This document shows positions 25,447 through 34,026 of a DNA stretch of 59,643 bases, piece after piece. Numbering within the stretch: the stretch's first letter is position 1; every line of letters starts with the position of its first letter. The DNA lies in the NCBI GenBank assembly GCA_028749205.1, contig JAQULR010000002.1:1-59643 (forward strand), read 5' to 3'. The position numbers and the translations under genes are program-made. The notes under the pieces were generated by a model. That model was not told the DNA's origin. It saw only the letters and a program-made list of their open reading frames with translations, and did no database searches. The stretch comes from Acidobacteriota bacterium (GTDB lineage: Bacteria; Acidobacteriota; Aminicenantia; Aminicenantales; Saccharicenantaceae).

Positions 25447-28400
25447 TTAGAATCCAGGCGAAATAGTAAACTGCCAGTGCCAGCCTTTGATTGGGCGATC
25501 AAATGGATAGACATAATCAAACCCTAAGACAATAACCCCAAACAGGTTAGTTCTCAGACCAACACCAGCACTGGAAACGGCCTTTTTATCACCTCCAAAC
25601 CAGTCAGGTTTTTCTCCTGAGTACCAGGCTGTCCCAATATCATAAAAAGCCAAAAATTCCAGTGGCCAGACTCCATAATAACCGCGCCCAATTCCCAGAA
25701 CTCCAAAGACCGGAAATCTCAATTCAACATTAGCCACTATCATCCGGCTTCCGAAAAGACGGTCAAAGTCAAAGGCCTCGGGGTTGGTCTCATCGAATTC
25801 GGCATAATCAAATGTATAGTAATCATACCCTCTAACCAGATTTTCATATCCAAGATACATGGGCCAGAGACGAGAGTCATCTGAACCTTTGCCATATCGG
25901 CCATAATGAAGCACCCTGAAGGCAAAGGTAAAAGGCCGCACAGGAACCAGATAGCGACGGTAATCAGCCATCAGGCTGATGAAATTCAGGTTGCCAAAGG
26001 TGGGTTGAACCTGGAGAACATAGCTTTGACCAAGAATGGGACTGCAGGCCCCAAACATAGAACTGTCATAAACCAGAGCCGCTGAAACATATCCGTACTT
26101 GATTGATTTTCCTGCTGGCAGATTTAATTGATAGTAATCGATAAGCTGATAGGTATATAGATCATAAGTCCAACGATAAAGTTTTTGGTTAAAGTCAATC
26201 AAGTTAAAGCCTGCAGCCATTTCTAACCTTCTGAAGGTATTAAATGGATAATAGGCAAAACCGTTGATTTGATAATTTATCTGACGGGTTAAATATTCTT
26301 CTTCGATATATACTGGATAGCCGCTGATTTCATCATAATAAGCCCCATAAGAACCATAAATATAAGGAACCCGCTGAGCAACTGCTCCCCAGTTTATCCT
26401 CTTTCTGGTATTCATATAGCCAACCAGAAAATAGCTGTCTACCAGCTCATAATTAGTCTGAGCCATGGTTACCAGCGTATGGTAACCAAGCATGTCACTC
26501 CAAAAAGCGGCCAATCCTCCTCCCATGTATGTTCCATACCTGTCAACACCTACAGCCACTGTAGGCTGAGAAATATAATCAAGAGAAAGTTTCGGCTTGT
26601 AATCAGTTATCGGAAAATCAGTGTCCTTGGGCAAACCAAAAAGAGGATTACGCAACAGGCCAAGCAAAGAGCCTTCAGGTTGAGTTCTAGGTGGCAGAAG
26701 GCCCAAAGGCCTTTCTCCTAGTTGAGACAGGGCTATCTGACCGGTGAGTTTTTCTCTTGAATCGATAATATAAATAGAATAATTTCCTCCTTCGTAAACT
26801 GACATGGCCAGCCTTCCATTTTCTGGCGAATATGAAATTGAAGGGCTAAGCTCAGTAATACCTCCAATACCTGTAAAAAGGTTGGTTATCTGATAAATCT
26901 TACCGTCGATCAAATTAATCCGATAAAGGTCAGTTTTCCCGAGATAGTCAGCCAGAAAATACAAGCTCTGACCGTCTTCTGACCACTGAGGATTGATGTT
27001 TTTCCCCGACGGGAATCCCAGAATACGGCTGATTTCACCGCTAGCCACATCTAACAGTGACAGTTCATAATGACCTGAGTCCAGCCACTCGAGATTGGCA
27101 CTGAATCTCTCAGTAACAAAGGCAATCTTCTGACCGTCAGGCGACCAAACCGGATGCAAATCTCCAAAGCTATCTCTGGTCATCTGTTTTATAGTGTCAT
27201 CCGCAAGGTTATAGATAAAAATGTCAGTTACTCCACCAGCCAGAGCTGAGAATACTATCTGTCTGCCATCAGGCGACCAACTGGGATTCAGAATTTCTCC
27301 CAGTTCAGGGAAAGGAATCTCTTTTTCAATCCGTCCATTCATCGGATTCATAATAGTTAGGTAAGGTTTACCCTTACTCACAGTACCCAGGACAAAACGC
27401 TGTCCATCTGGTGACCAAGAACCAGCCGACCTGATAAATTGAATGCTCTCAAAGTGTGGGTCAATAGCCGTGGAAGTCAGTTTTTTCTTAATTTTTCCAG
27501 TAGTTGAATCTGCCAGATATAGATCAATTGAAAACAGGTCTCTGGAAGAAAAGAAAATAAGATGTTTTCCGTCAGGACTGAGTACAGGAGAAACATTGTA
27601 GGGATTGTCTTCAGTTCCTTTAAGTAGCAAACGAGAAAAAGCTTCTGGCTTCTCAGTCAACGGGACAAGCGGTGAATAAGCCTCTTCCATCGACTTGTGC
27701 CAATCCTCTGATAGCTGTTTTAGAGGTATGCCCAATACTCCTTGCAGCACCGACTCGTAGTCACCGCTTCTGGCCAGCATCCTGAAGATTTTACCAATCA
27801 TCTCATCACCCCAACGGCCGCCGATATATGCCCAAAGGGCATGGCCATAGCGGTACGGGAAATATTTATAATAATCTTCTAACTTCCTGATTTGCGGCAG
27901 GTCTTTTCTCTCCCAACTGTCGCGCATCCACATAGAGGTTTCCGGGTGAACCGAACCAATTGATAGGTATTCAGCCAAACCTTCTATTAAAAACAGTGGT
28001 AATCGGAGGTCAGCTCCAGTATATCTGGCTTGGTCGGAGTGCCCTTGACCGGCAATATCATACTGAAAAGCATGGACAAGCTCGTGGCCGATGACATGGT
28101 CGGTTTCATCCATAGAAACGCCATAAGGGAGAACAATGCGTCGTTTGAAAGACTCGGTAACACCTCCGGTTCCCTCACCTAAAATGCTTGGGATGACGGT
28201 AGTTTGTTGGAATTCCGGTCCGCTGGAGTAAAGAACAAGCGGCTGTCGGCCCTTCAATTCATGGTTAAAAATCCGGCTGTATCTGGAATACCATCTCTCA
28301 GCCATCATGGCTGCCTGGCGAACTACTTCTATATCCTCCTGATAATAATAAATGTCAAAATGCTTGGTTTTCATGATCTTGAAATTAAAATTTTTATACT

Positions 28401-28512
28401 GCACTTTGTTCTGCCCGAAATACTGGGCCTGAATTGGAAGAGACAAAAAGAGAATAATAATAGTCAACAAGGAAATAACCAAATAGGCCGGTTTTTGCTT
28501 CAAGAAAATCAT
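25447..28512 (-). CDS. Peptidase (gluzincin)-TolB propeller-Omp85 barrel fusion protein
   Basis: The 1021-residue protein reads in order as follows. A signal peptide runs to residue 30. A gluzincin metallopeptidase domain (about 40-280) has HELVH (His143, Glu144, His147) and a third ligand, Glu177, in LIEGLAEY. PD40/TolB-like repeats (SPDGKHLIFFS, SPDGQRFVLG, SPDGRQIVFSA, SPDGQKIAFVTE) span about 310-610. A C-terminal Omp85/surface-antigen beta-barrel (about 655-1021) ends in phenylalanine. This predicts an outer-membrane-anchored zinc peptidase with a periplasmic propeller; the surface or periplasmic side of the peptidase is not certain. GGAGGAG precedes the ATG. TATAAT lies on the minus strand at 28557-28562 without a well-spaced -35. 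Confidence 0.88.
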   Translation of the reverse strand: MIFLKQKPAYLVISLLTIIILFLSLPIQAQYFGQNKVQYKNFNFKIMKTKHFDIYYYQEDIEVVRQAAMMAERWYSRYSRIFNHELKGRQPLVLYSSGPEFQQTTVIPSILGEGTGGVTESFKRRIVLPYGVSMDETDHVIGHELVHAFQYDIAGQGHSDQARYTGADLRLPLFLIEGLAEYLSIGSVHPETSMWMRDSWERKDLPQIRKLEDYYKYFPYRYGHALWAYIGGRWGDEMIGKIFRMLARSGDYESVLQGVLGIPLKQLSEDWHKSMEEAYSPLVPLTEKPEAFSRLLLKGTEDNPYNVSPVLSPDGKHLIFFSSRDLFSIDLYLADSTTGKIKKKLTSTAIDPHFESIQFIRSAGSWSPDGQRFVLGTVSKGKPYLTIMNPMNGRIEKEIPFPELGEILNPSWSPDGRQIVFSALAGGVTDIFIYNLADDTIKQMTRDSFGDLHPVWSPDGQKIAFVTERFSANLEWLDSGHYELSLLDVASGEISRILGFPSGKNINPQWSEDGQSLYFLADYLGKTDLYRINLIDGKIYQITNLFTGIGGITELSPSISYSPENGRLAMSVYEGGNYSIYIIDSREKLTGQIALSQLGERPLGLLPPRTQPEGSLLGLLRNPLFGLPKDTDFPITDYKPKLSLDYISQPTVAVGVDRYGTYMGGGLAAFWSDMLGYHTLVTMAQTNYELVDSYFLVGYMNTRKRINWGAVAQRVPYIYGSYGAYYDEISGYPVYIEEEYLTRQINYQINGFAYYPFNTFRRLEMAAGFNLIDFNQKLYRWTYDLYTYQLIDYYQLNLPAGKSIKYGYVSAALVYDSSMFGACSPILGQSYVLQVQPTFGNLNFISLMADYRRYLVPVRPFTFAFRVLHYGRYGKGSDDSRLWPMYLGYENLVRGYDYYTFDYAEFDETNPEAFDFDRLFGSRMIVANVELRFPVFGVLGIGRGYYGVWPLEFLAFYDIGTAWYSGEKPDWFGGDKKAVSSAGVGLRTNLFGVIVLGFDYVYPFDRPIKGWHWQFTISPGF

Positions 28513-28650
28513 AGTCTCCTCCTCCCGTTTCCAGGATCTTTCTCTTTTACCCTTATATTATAAACTAATTTTTAAAAAAAAGGATTCAATTGTTGGCTTA
28601 TTTTTTGCCCGGCTTTTTTCCTACTGGATAATTTGCGATAATAATAAGTT

Positions 28651-29406
28651 ATGGTTAGGATAGCTGAAATCCAAGCCAAGGGCATTCTGAACAAATCTAA
28701 GATATTTGAGTACTGTCTTAATCCATATACCGGTTGCCTCCATGGGTGCAAATACTGCTACGCCTCTCTTTTTATGAGAAAATATTCAGGTCATGCCGAG
28801 CCCTGGGGGCAATTTATTGACATCAAGGTCAATGCTCCTGAACTTCTGAGAAAACAACTGCCCCGAGCCAGAAAAGGGACCATCTGGATAGCTTCAGTCT
28901 GCGACCCTTATCAGCCCGTAGAAGCCAGCTACCAGCTGACTAGAAAATGTCTTCAAGAAATCAGCCGATACCAGTTTCCAGTTTTTGTTCAGACCAAATC
29001 AGACCTGGTAGTCAGAGATTTAGATATTCTTACCGGAATCCGGGATATAGAAATAGGCTTTTCTTTAGCCACAGATAGCGACAGAATAGCCCGTATTTTT
29101 GAACCAGGAGCACCATCTATCACCAGAAGACTAAAGGCCCTGGAAAAAATCAAAAGCCGCAACCTTAAGACTTTTGTTTTTGTTGGACCTATCCTTCCCC
29201 AGAAGCCAGGTAAATTAATATCTATGATCAAGGGTCTGGCCGACAAGGTCTTTATTGACCGTTTGAATTACTCAAACCAGTTTACTAATTTTTATCAGCA
29301 GCATAATTTAGAAGCCTTTGCCAGAGAAGAATTTTTTGAGCAGGTCAAACAAGTTCTGGTTGGAGAACTTGAAAAACAAAATATCAATTATGAACTAATT
29401 TTTTAG
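28651..29406 (+). CDS. Radical SAM protein of the SplB/Rv2578c-like group
   Basis: This 251-residue protein has the C-x3-C-x2-C cluster-binding motif at Cys29, Cys33 and Cys36 (GCLHGCKYCYASLF). It has the early NPYTGC and later VCDPYQPVE and QTKSDLVVRDLD segments typical of the spore photoproduct lyase-like group of radical SAM proteins. Most such proteins are uncharacterised, and a true DNA lyase role should not be assumed in a non-sporeformer. It is transcribed divergently from the barrel fusion gene. No strong ribosome-binding site is seen before ATG 28651. Confidence 0.85.
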   Translation: MVRIAEIQAKGILNKSKIFEYCLNPYTGCLHGCKYCYASLFMRKYSGHAEPWGQFIDIKVNAPELLRKQLPRARKGTIWIASVCDPYQPVEASYQLTRKCLQEISRYQFPVFVQTKSDLVVRDLDILTGIRDIEIGFSLATDSDRIARIFEPGAPSITRRLKALEKIKSRNLKTFVFVGPILPQKPGKLISMIKGLADKVFIDRLNYSNQFTNFYQQHNLEAFAREEFFEQVKQVLVGELEKQNINYELIF

Positions 29407-29534
29407 GATAAAAAACCTGGATTATTGAATAAAAGATTGGTTGAGAAATATCCAATTTCAGGAACAATATATGAATAATACAGTAAAAATAAAGTTTGCT
29501 TTGTTTCTGCTGATTAAGTAAGATTTTCTCTATC

Positions 29535-30839
29535 ATGCTCCTGCAAACTTTAATAATCTCAGCAGTAATCATATTAGGCTATGTTCTGGCCAAGTGGAAA
29601 AAGCTGTCAGTTGAGTTAAGCTTGCTGGTGGCTACTCTGGGTGGAGTTATAGCTGGCTCAGCTTTTAAAACTCCTCCCTTTTGGGAAATCCCCCGTCATT
29701 TAGTTGAGGGATCTTTCACCTACCTGGATGTAATTTTGGTTTTCTTTACCGCTACTCTCTTCATCACGATAATCCAAGAATCAGGCGGGGTTAACTTCGC
29801 AGTTCGATCGGCTGTAGTCCATTTCGCCAATTTCAGGTTCTTATCGTTATTCTTTTTAATGATAATAGTCCTGATTCCGGGAGCTTTAACTGGAGCTGGC
29901 AGCGTCTCTCTGCTTGTAGTTGGGGCCCCAGTAGCTTTGGCCTTAAAGGGATTGGGAGTTTCTGAAACAAAAATACCGGCCATTCTGTTTATCCTAGCCG
30001 GGTTGGCTGCGGCCGCTCCCCCAGTCAATATCTGGGCTATGATCTTATGCGCTGGAACCGCTATCCCCTACGTGGGTTTTGAGCTCCCCTTAGGTATCCC
30101 TGTTCTGATACTGGGAATGCTGACTGTCATCATTCTTGGGAGACGCCAGCCAGAGTCTGGCAACCTCCAAACCTTTCTGGAAACGATTGACTGCCACCCG
30201 AAAATGAACTGGATCCGGCTCCTTACCCCCTTTGTAGTTTTCTTTAGCCTGATTGTGGCTTATCGCTGGTTTCCTTTCAACTTTCCTATTCTTGGACTGC
30301 CTTTAGAATTCCTGATTGCTTCTTTGGTAGCCCTGGCTCTAAGTCCAGTCCGGATAAATCTAATCCGGGTGGCTTCTAACACAGTCAGCAAGCTCCTTCC
30401 ATTATTAGCCATCATGGTTATAGTGGGAATGCTGCAGCAAGTAATGGCCGCTACTGGAGTTAAAGGGCTTATATCTTATGGCACCCTGATAATTCCACTC
30501 TGGCTTTTATTCTTGCTTCTCCCAGCGATAATACCAATCTCAGAAGGAATATTAACCTATGGAGGAGCAGCCATAATCGGAATTCCTCTGGTCTGGTATC
30601 TAAATTCTCTCGGCTATCATGCAACAATAGTAATAGCCGGGCTCAGCTTGCTCTGGCCTTTAGGAGATGGTTTGCCACCAACCGCTTTAATTGGAAGGCT
30701 AAGTATTATGGTCTCAGGTTACCAGGACAGCTACTGGCGCTTCCTTAAACAAACCTGGATTCCCTGGCTGATAATCACCGTTACAGGAATGCTGATGATT
30801 ATTTTCAGCGCCAAACTCAGGTTTTTAGTAATCGGATGA
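29535..30839 (+). CDS. Ion-transporter-superfamily permease resembling TRAP large subunit (DctM-like)
   Basis: This 434-residue protein has about 12 membrane helices. It contains the paired glycine- and proline-rich re-entrant segments characteristic of the ion transporter superfamily: IPGALTGAGSVSLLVVGAP (about 118-136) and the later LLWPLGDGLPPTALIGR. It most resembles the large permease of TRAP C4-dicarboxylate carriers, but no DctP binding protein is adjacent, so it may work alone or with the 53-residue protein that follows. The start lacks a clear ribosome-binding site, and no earlier start codon exists before the upstream stop. It opens a run of six closely spaced genes. Confidence 0.72.
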   Translation: MLLQTLIISAVIILGYVLAKWKKLSVELSLLVATLGGVIAGSAFKTPPFWEIPRHLVEGSFTYLDVILVFFTATLFITIIQESGGVNFAVRSAVVHFANFRFLSLFFLMIIVLIPGALTGAGSVSLLVVGAPVALALKGLGVSETKIPAILFILAGLAAAAPPVNIWAMILCAGTAIPYVGFELPLGIPVLILGMLTVIILGRRQPESGNLQTFLETIDCHPKMNWIRLLTPFVVFFSLIVAYRWFPFNFPILGLPLEFLIASLVALALSPVRINLIRVASNTVSKLLPLLAIMVIVGMLQQVMAATGVKGLISYGTLIIPLWLLFLLLPAIIPISEGILTYGGAAIIGIPLVWYLNSLGYHATIVIAGLSLLWPLGDGLPPTALIGRLSIMVSGYQDSYWRFLKQTWIPWLIITVTGMLMIIFSAKLRFLVIG

Positions 30840-30867
30840 TTCAAATGGTTTGTAAGGATAGGTAAAA

Positions 30868-31029
30868 ATGATGCCTAAAATCATTATGATTTTATATTAT
30901 GGGATCTGTTTATTGTTCGTTTTTATCACTGTGAGAAATCTCATTCAAGAAAAGAACAGCCGGAATAATGTTATCCTTTATTTAGTCACTCTGATTCCAT
31001 TTATCTTAAGACTTCTCAGGATAAAGTGA
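30868..31029 (+). CDS. Small 53-residue membrane protein
   Basis: MMPKIIMILYYGICLLFVFI is followed by a charged loop (VRNLIQEKNSRNN) and a second hydrophobic helix ending in RLLRIK. It fits exactly between the permease (28 bp upstream) and the M14-like gene (10 bp downstream), with AGGT about 5 nt before the ATG. Two helices beside a DctM-like permease recall a minimal small subunit, but there is no sequence similarity I can claim to DctQ. I do not recognise the family. Confidence 0.6.
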   Translation: MMPKIIMILYYGICLLFVFITVRNLIQEKNSRNNVILYLVTLIPFILRLLRIK

Positions 31030-31039
31030 GAATAAAACC

Positions 31040-32206
31040 ATGAAAAAACCAACCGCCGGTTTCAAAATAATAGCTTCTCTGATCTTGGCCTTTATTTTAA
31101 TAGCTGGAGGCCAGCCTCTTTTGAACCACCGCAATTTTAAGGTGGAAATAGTCTGTGGCCCGGGAGTAACAGAAATCAAGAAATTGAGTGATTTCTGCCA
31201 ATCCTTAAAAGGAACAGAGGCTGATACCCCTGTCTTTATCCTGGAGGGCCAGCAGCCAGGAGGACAAGTCCTGATCATGGCCAACACCCACGCTAATGAA
31301 CCTGAAGGTATGATCTCTACTTTAATCATCATTGAGAATGCGGTGGTGGAAAAAGGGACTCTTTATATAATTCCTTTCTTCAACCGAAGTGCCAGATTAA
31401 ATACCAGGCCCGGAGAAGGTTACCCCCTATATTTTTCCATAACTACACCTTGGGGAATGAAAAAATTTCCGATGGGCAACAGGGATGCTTCTCCCCTTGA
31501 CCAGTGGCCTGACCCTGACGTTTATATCCATTACCCGGAAAAGCAGATGCTTTCCTATCTTGACATCAGGAACACTAACCGCACCTGGCCAGGGAGGAAA
31601 AATGGGCTGCCGATGGAGCAGGTCACCTGGGCAGCTATGGAACTCCTGAAACATAAAAAAGTAGACCTGGCTATCGACCTTCATGGGGCCGAAACCATGT
31701 ATCCTGTTACCAACTGTATTGTGGCTCCAGAAAAGGCCATGCGGATAGCCACCTTAGCCTCACTGACAGTAAAATCTATGGAAGGCTTTGAAAATCATGT
31801 TGAACCTTCTCCTTCTTCTTTCCGGGGGCTCTCTCACCGAGAAATCGGAGATTATTCCGATACTCTTCCCTTCCTATTGGAAGCACCTATTCCTTTTCTT
31901 GACCAGCCCACTGGACCGAAAACTGAAAAATTGCTTCTTGATGGACGCGATGACTTCCTTTTGAATCTGGCAAAAAAGAAAAAACTGTTTGTTCCCTATG
32001 ATGAATCAGGCTGGTCTTTTGACAGGAGAGTTGGGCAGCATCTTTCGGTCAGTCTTGAAATTCTCAGACAGTATTCTAAAAAAAACGCTGATAAAGAAAT
32101 AGTGGTTAAAAATGTTCCCCGTCATGCCGATCTCCTTAAAAATGGAGCTGGATATTTTTTTAAGGATCCATCAGAGGCTGAAGAAAACAAGGTAATAAAA
32201 TTATGA
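31040..32206 (+). CDS. Succinylglutamate desuccinylase/aspartoacylase-like (M14-type) zinc hydrolase, membrane-anchored
   Basis: This 388-residue protein has an N-terminal hydrophobic anchor or signal (about 10-25). Zinc ligands are His84 and Glu87 in NTHANEPEGM and His215 in IDLHGAE. Glu281 in FLLEAPIP is the probable general base. Relatives remove acyl groups from amino acids (aspartoacylase, AstE) or act as carboxypeptidases. The anchor suggests periplasmic action, unlike cytoplasmic AstE. It lies in a tight gene run with a permease and two C69 peptidases, which suggests deacylation or trimming of imported peptides or N-acyl amino acids (inference). Confidence 0.82.
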   Translation: MKKPTAGFKIIASLILAFILIAGGQPLLNHRNFKVEIVCGPGVTEIKKLSDFCQSLKGTEADTPVFILEGQQPGGQVLIMANTHANEPEGMISTLIIIENAVVEKGTLYIIPFFNRSARLNTRPGEGYPLYFSITTPWGMKKFPMGNRDASPLDQWPDPDVYIHYPEKQMLSYLDIRNTNRTWPGRKNGLPMEQVTWAAMELLKHKKVDLAIDLHGAETMYPVTNCIVAPEKAMRIATLASLTVKSMEGFENHVEPSPSSFRGLSHREIGDYSDTLPFLLEAPIPFLDQPTGPKTEKLLLDGRDDFLLNLAKKKKLFVPYDESGWSFDRRVGQHLSVSLEILRQYSKKNADKEIVVKNVPRHADLLKNGAGYFFKDPSEAEENKVIKL

Positions 32207-32287
32207 ACCGCCGAGGATAATTTGACTGGCTTAACAAAGTTTTGCCTCCAGAAAAGATCTCCAGATAACCTTGGGAGTGATCAATAA

Positions 32288-34000
32288 ATGAAAAGAATTA
32301 TTTACGCTGTTGGTACCCTGATTTTATTTGTCTTAGGCTTAGTCTTAATTCTAAACCAAAGAACTAAGCCAGTGGCAGAAGACCGGGTTTTAATCCATGA
32401 AAATTGCACTGTCATAATGGTCGGGAAAAAGGCCTCAGTTGATGGCTCAACTATGACCACCCATACGGCCGATTGCGGGATGTGTGACTGGACTTGGCGC
32501 TATGTTCCAGCAGCTGATCACCGACCCGGTGAGACCAGGAAGATCTATAGAATTTCTCAGGTCAGAACCTGGCCTCCGGAAGAAGGTCTTAAATGGGATT
32601 TAATAAAAAGGGATTTTACTGGACTGGAAATTCCTGAAGTGCCCCATACTTTTGGTTATTTGCATGGGGTTTTCGGTTATATAAATGATCAACAATTGGC
32701 TATCGGGGAATCAACCATCGGCAACAGATCTAAGATGTCCAACCACACTCAAACCCCAGCTTTTAACATAACTATGTTAAGCTTGCTGGCTATGGAGAGA
32801 TGCCGGACGGCTAGGGAAGCTATTACTCTAATGGGTTCCTTAGCTGAAAAATATGGGTATGGCGGAGAAGATGGTGGAGAGATGCTAGCCGTAGCTGATC
32901 CTGAGGAAGTCTGGGTCTTTGAGATAATGCCAGTTGGACCTCTATGGACCCCAGATAGCGGCCAGCCCGGAGCTGTCTGGTGTGCTCAGAGAGTTCCCGA
33001 TGACCAGGTCAGTGTCTGTCCCAACGAATCGAGGATAGGCCAGATTGACCTGGATAACCCTGATTATTTTATGGCTTCATCCAATGTGATCTCCTATGCA
33101 GTTGAAAACAAATTCTGGAACCCTCAGGGTGGCCAGCCTTTTAGCTGGAAAAAGGCCTACAGTCCGGTTGAAGGCAGTGCTGATAAACAGCCCCGGAGAA
33201 GCAGGATGTGGCGCTTTTTTGATCTGGTCTGTCCTTCTGCCGGCTTCCCAGCCTCTCTTCCCAATATGGATTTTCCCTTCTCAGTTAAGCCAGATAAACT
33301 TCTCTCGGTTAAAGATGTTATGAATCTTACCAGAGATAAAGGCTACGGAACTTTCTTTGACCCGGTTCGTGGCCTCAGAGGTGGTCCATTTAAGAATCCC
33401 AACTATGATGATTCAGCCCGTTTGATCAGTTCAAGAACGGTAGAATACACCACCGTTACTCAAGGCCGGAGCTGGCTACCCTCTGAAATCGGTGGTCTGG
33501 TCTGGTTAGCCTGGGGAACACAAGACACCTCTTGCTTTATGCCTTTCTACGCAGGGATTAAGGCTTTCCCCTCTTCTTTTAGCCAGGGAGACCATTGGGT
33601 TCTGAATCGTCAATCAGCACGCTGGGCCTTTGATTATGTCGACTTTCACACTCAGGTGGCTTACTCGGTTGCTATAGAAGATATCAGAAAAGCTCAAGAA
33701 ACCTGGGAGGACGGGGCCATCAAGCAGATCCCAGAAATAGATCGGCAGGCGACAGAGTTTTATAAAAGGAATAAGAAAAAAGCTTCAGATTTTTTAACCG
33801 CTTTCTGCCTTAACAATGCTGACCAGGTAGTTAAAGCTTGGTGGCAGCTTGGGGATGAATTGCTAGTTAAGTTTAATCATCTTAACTATTACAATGTTGA
33901 AAGGCGTGCTATCGAAAGAAAGAAGATGGATTTTCCTGAAAATTGGAAAAAAGCCGTTAAATTTATAGACATAATCTATGAAGACGCTAAAACTTTTTAA
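32288..34000 (+). CDS. C69-family (PepD/U34) dipeptidase, membrane-anchored, copy 1
   Basis: This 570-residue Ntn-hydrolase has an N-terminal hydrophobic helix (about 5-22). The conserved Cys40 starts the mature chain (NCTVIMVGKKASVDGSTM). Family marks follow: GESTIGNRSK, GEDGGEMLAVADPEEVWVFE, PNESRIGQIDLDNPDYF and SCFMPFYAG. C69 enzymes become active when N-terminal processing exposes the nucleophilic cysteine, and they cleave dipeptides. The anchor and upstream residues must therefore be removed. It is 26 bp upstream of a close paralogue, indicating tandem duplication. Confidence 0.92.
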   Translation: MKRIIYAVGTLILFVLGLVLILNQRTKPVAEDRVLIHENCTVIMVGKKASVDGSTMTTHTADCGMCDWTWRYVPAADHRPGETRKIYRISQVRTWPPEEGLKWDLIKRDFTGLEIPEVPHTFGYLHGVFGYINDQQLAIGESTIGNRSKMSNHTQTPAFNITMLSLLAMERCRTAREAITLMGSLAEKYGYGGEDGGEMLAVADPEEVWVFEIMPVGPLWTPDSGQPGAVWCAQRVPDDQVSVCPNESRIGQIDLDNPDYFMASSNVISYAVENKFWNPQGGQPFSWKKAYSPVEGSADKQPRRSRMWRFFDLVCPSAGFPASLPNMDFPFSVKPDKLLSVKDVMNLTRDKGYGTFFDPVRGLRGGPFKNPNYDDSARLISSRTVEYTTVTQGRSWLPSEIGGLVWLAWGTQDTSCFMPFYAGIKAFPSSFSQGDHWVLNRQSARWAFDYVDFHTQVAYSVAIEDIRKAQETWEDGAIKQIPEIDRQATEFYKRNKKKASDFLTAFCLNNADQVVKAWWQLGDELLVKFNHLNYYNVERRAIERKKMDFPENWKKAVKFIDIIYEDAKTF

Positions 34001-34026
34001 ATTACTGATTAATATAGGGAGGAAAA

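Noticed and set aside
28651-29406. The radical SAM protein as a genuine spore photoproduct lyase
   Set aside because: The group is mostly uncharacterised, no sporulation genes are present, and the chain is shorter than typical SplB.
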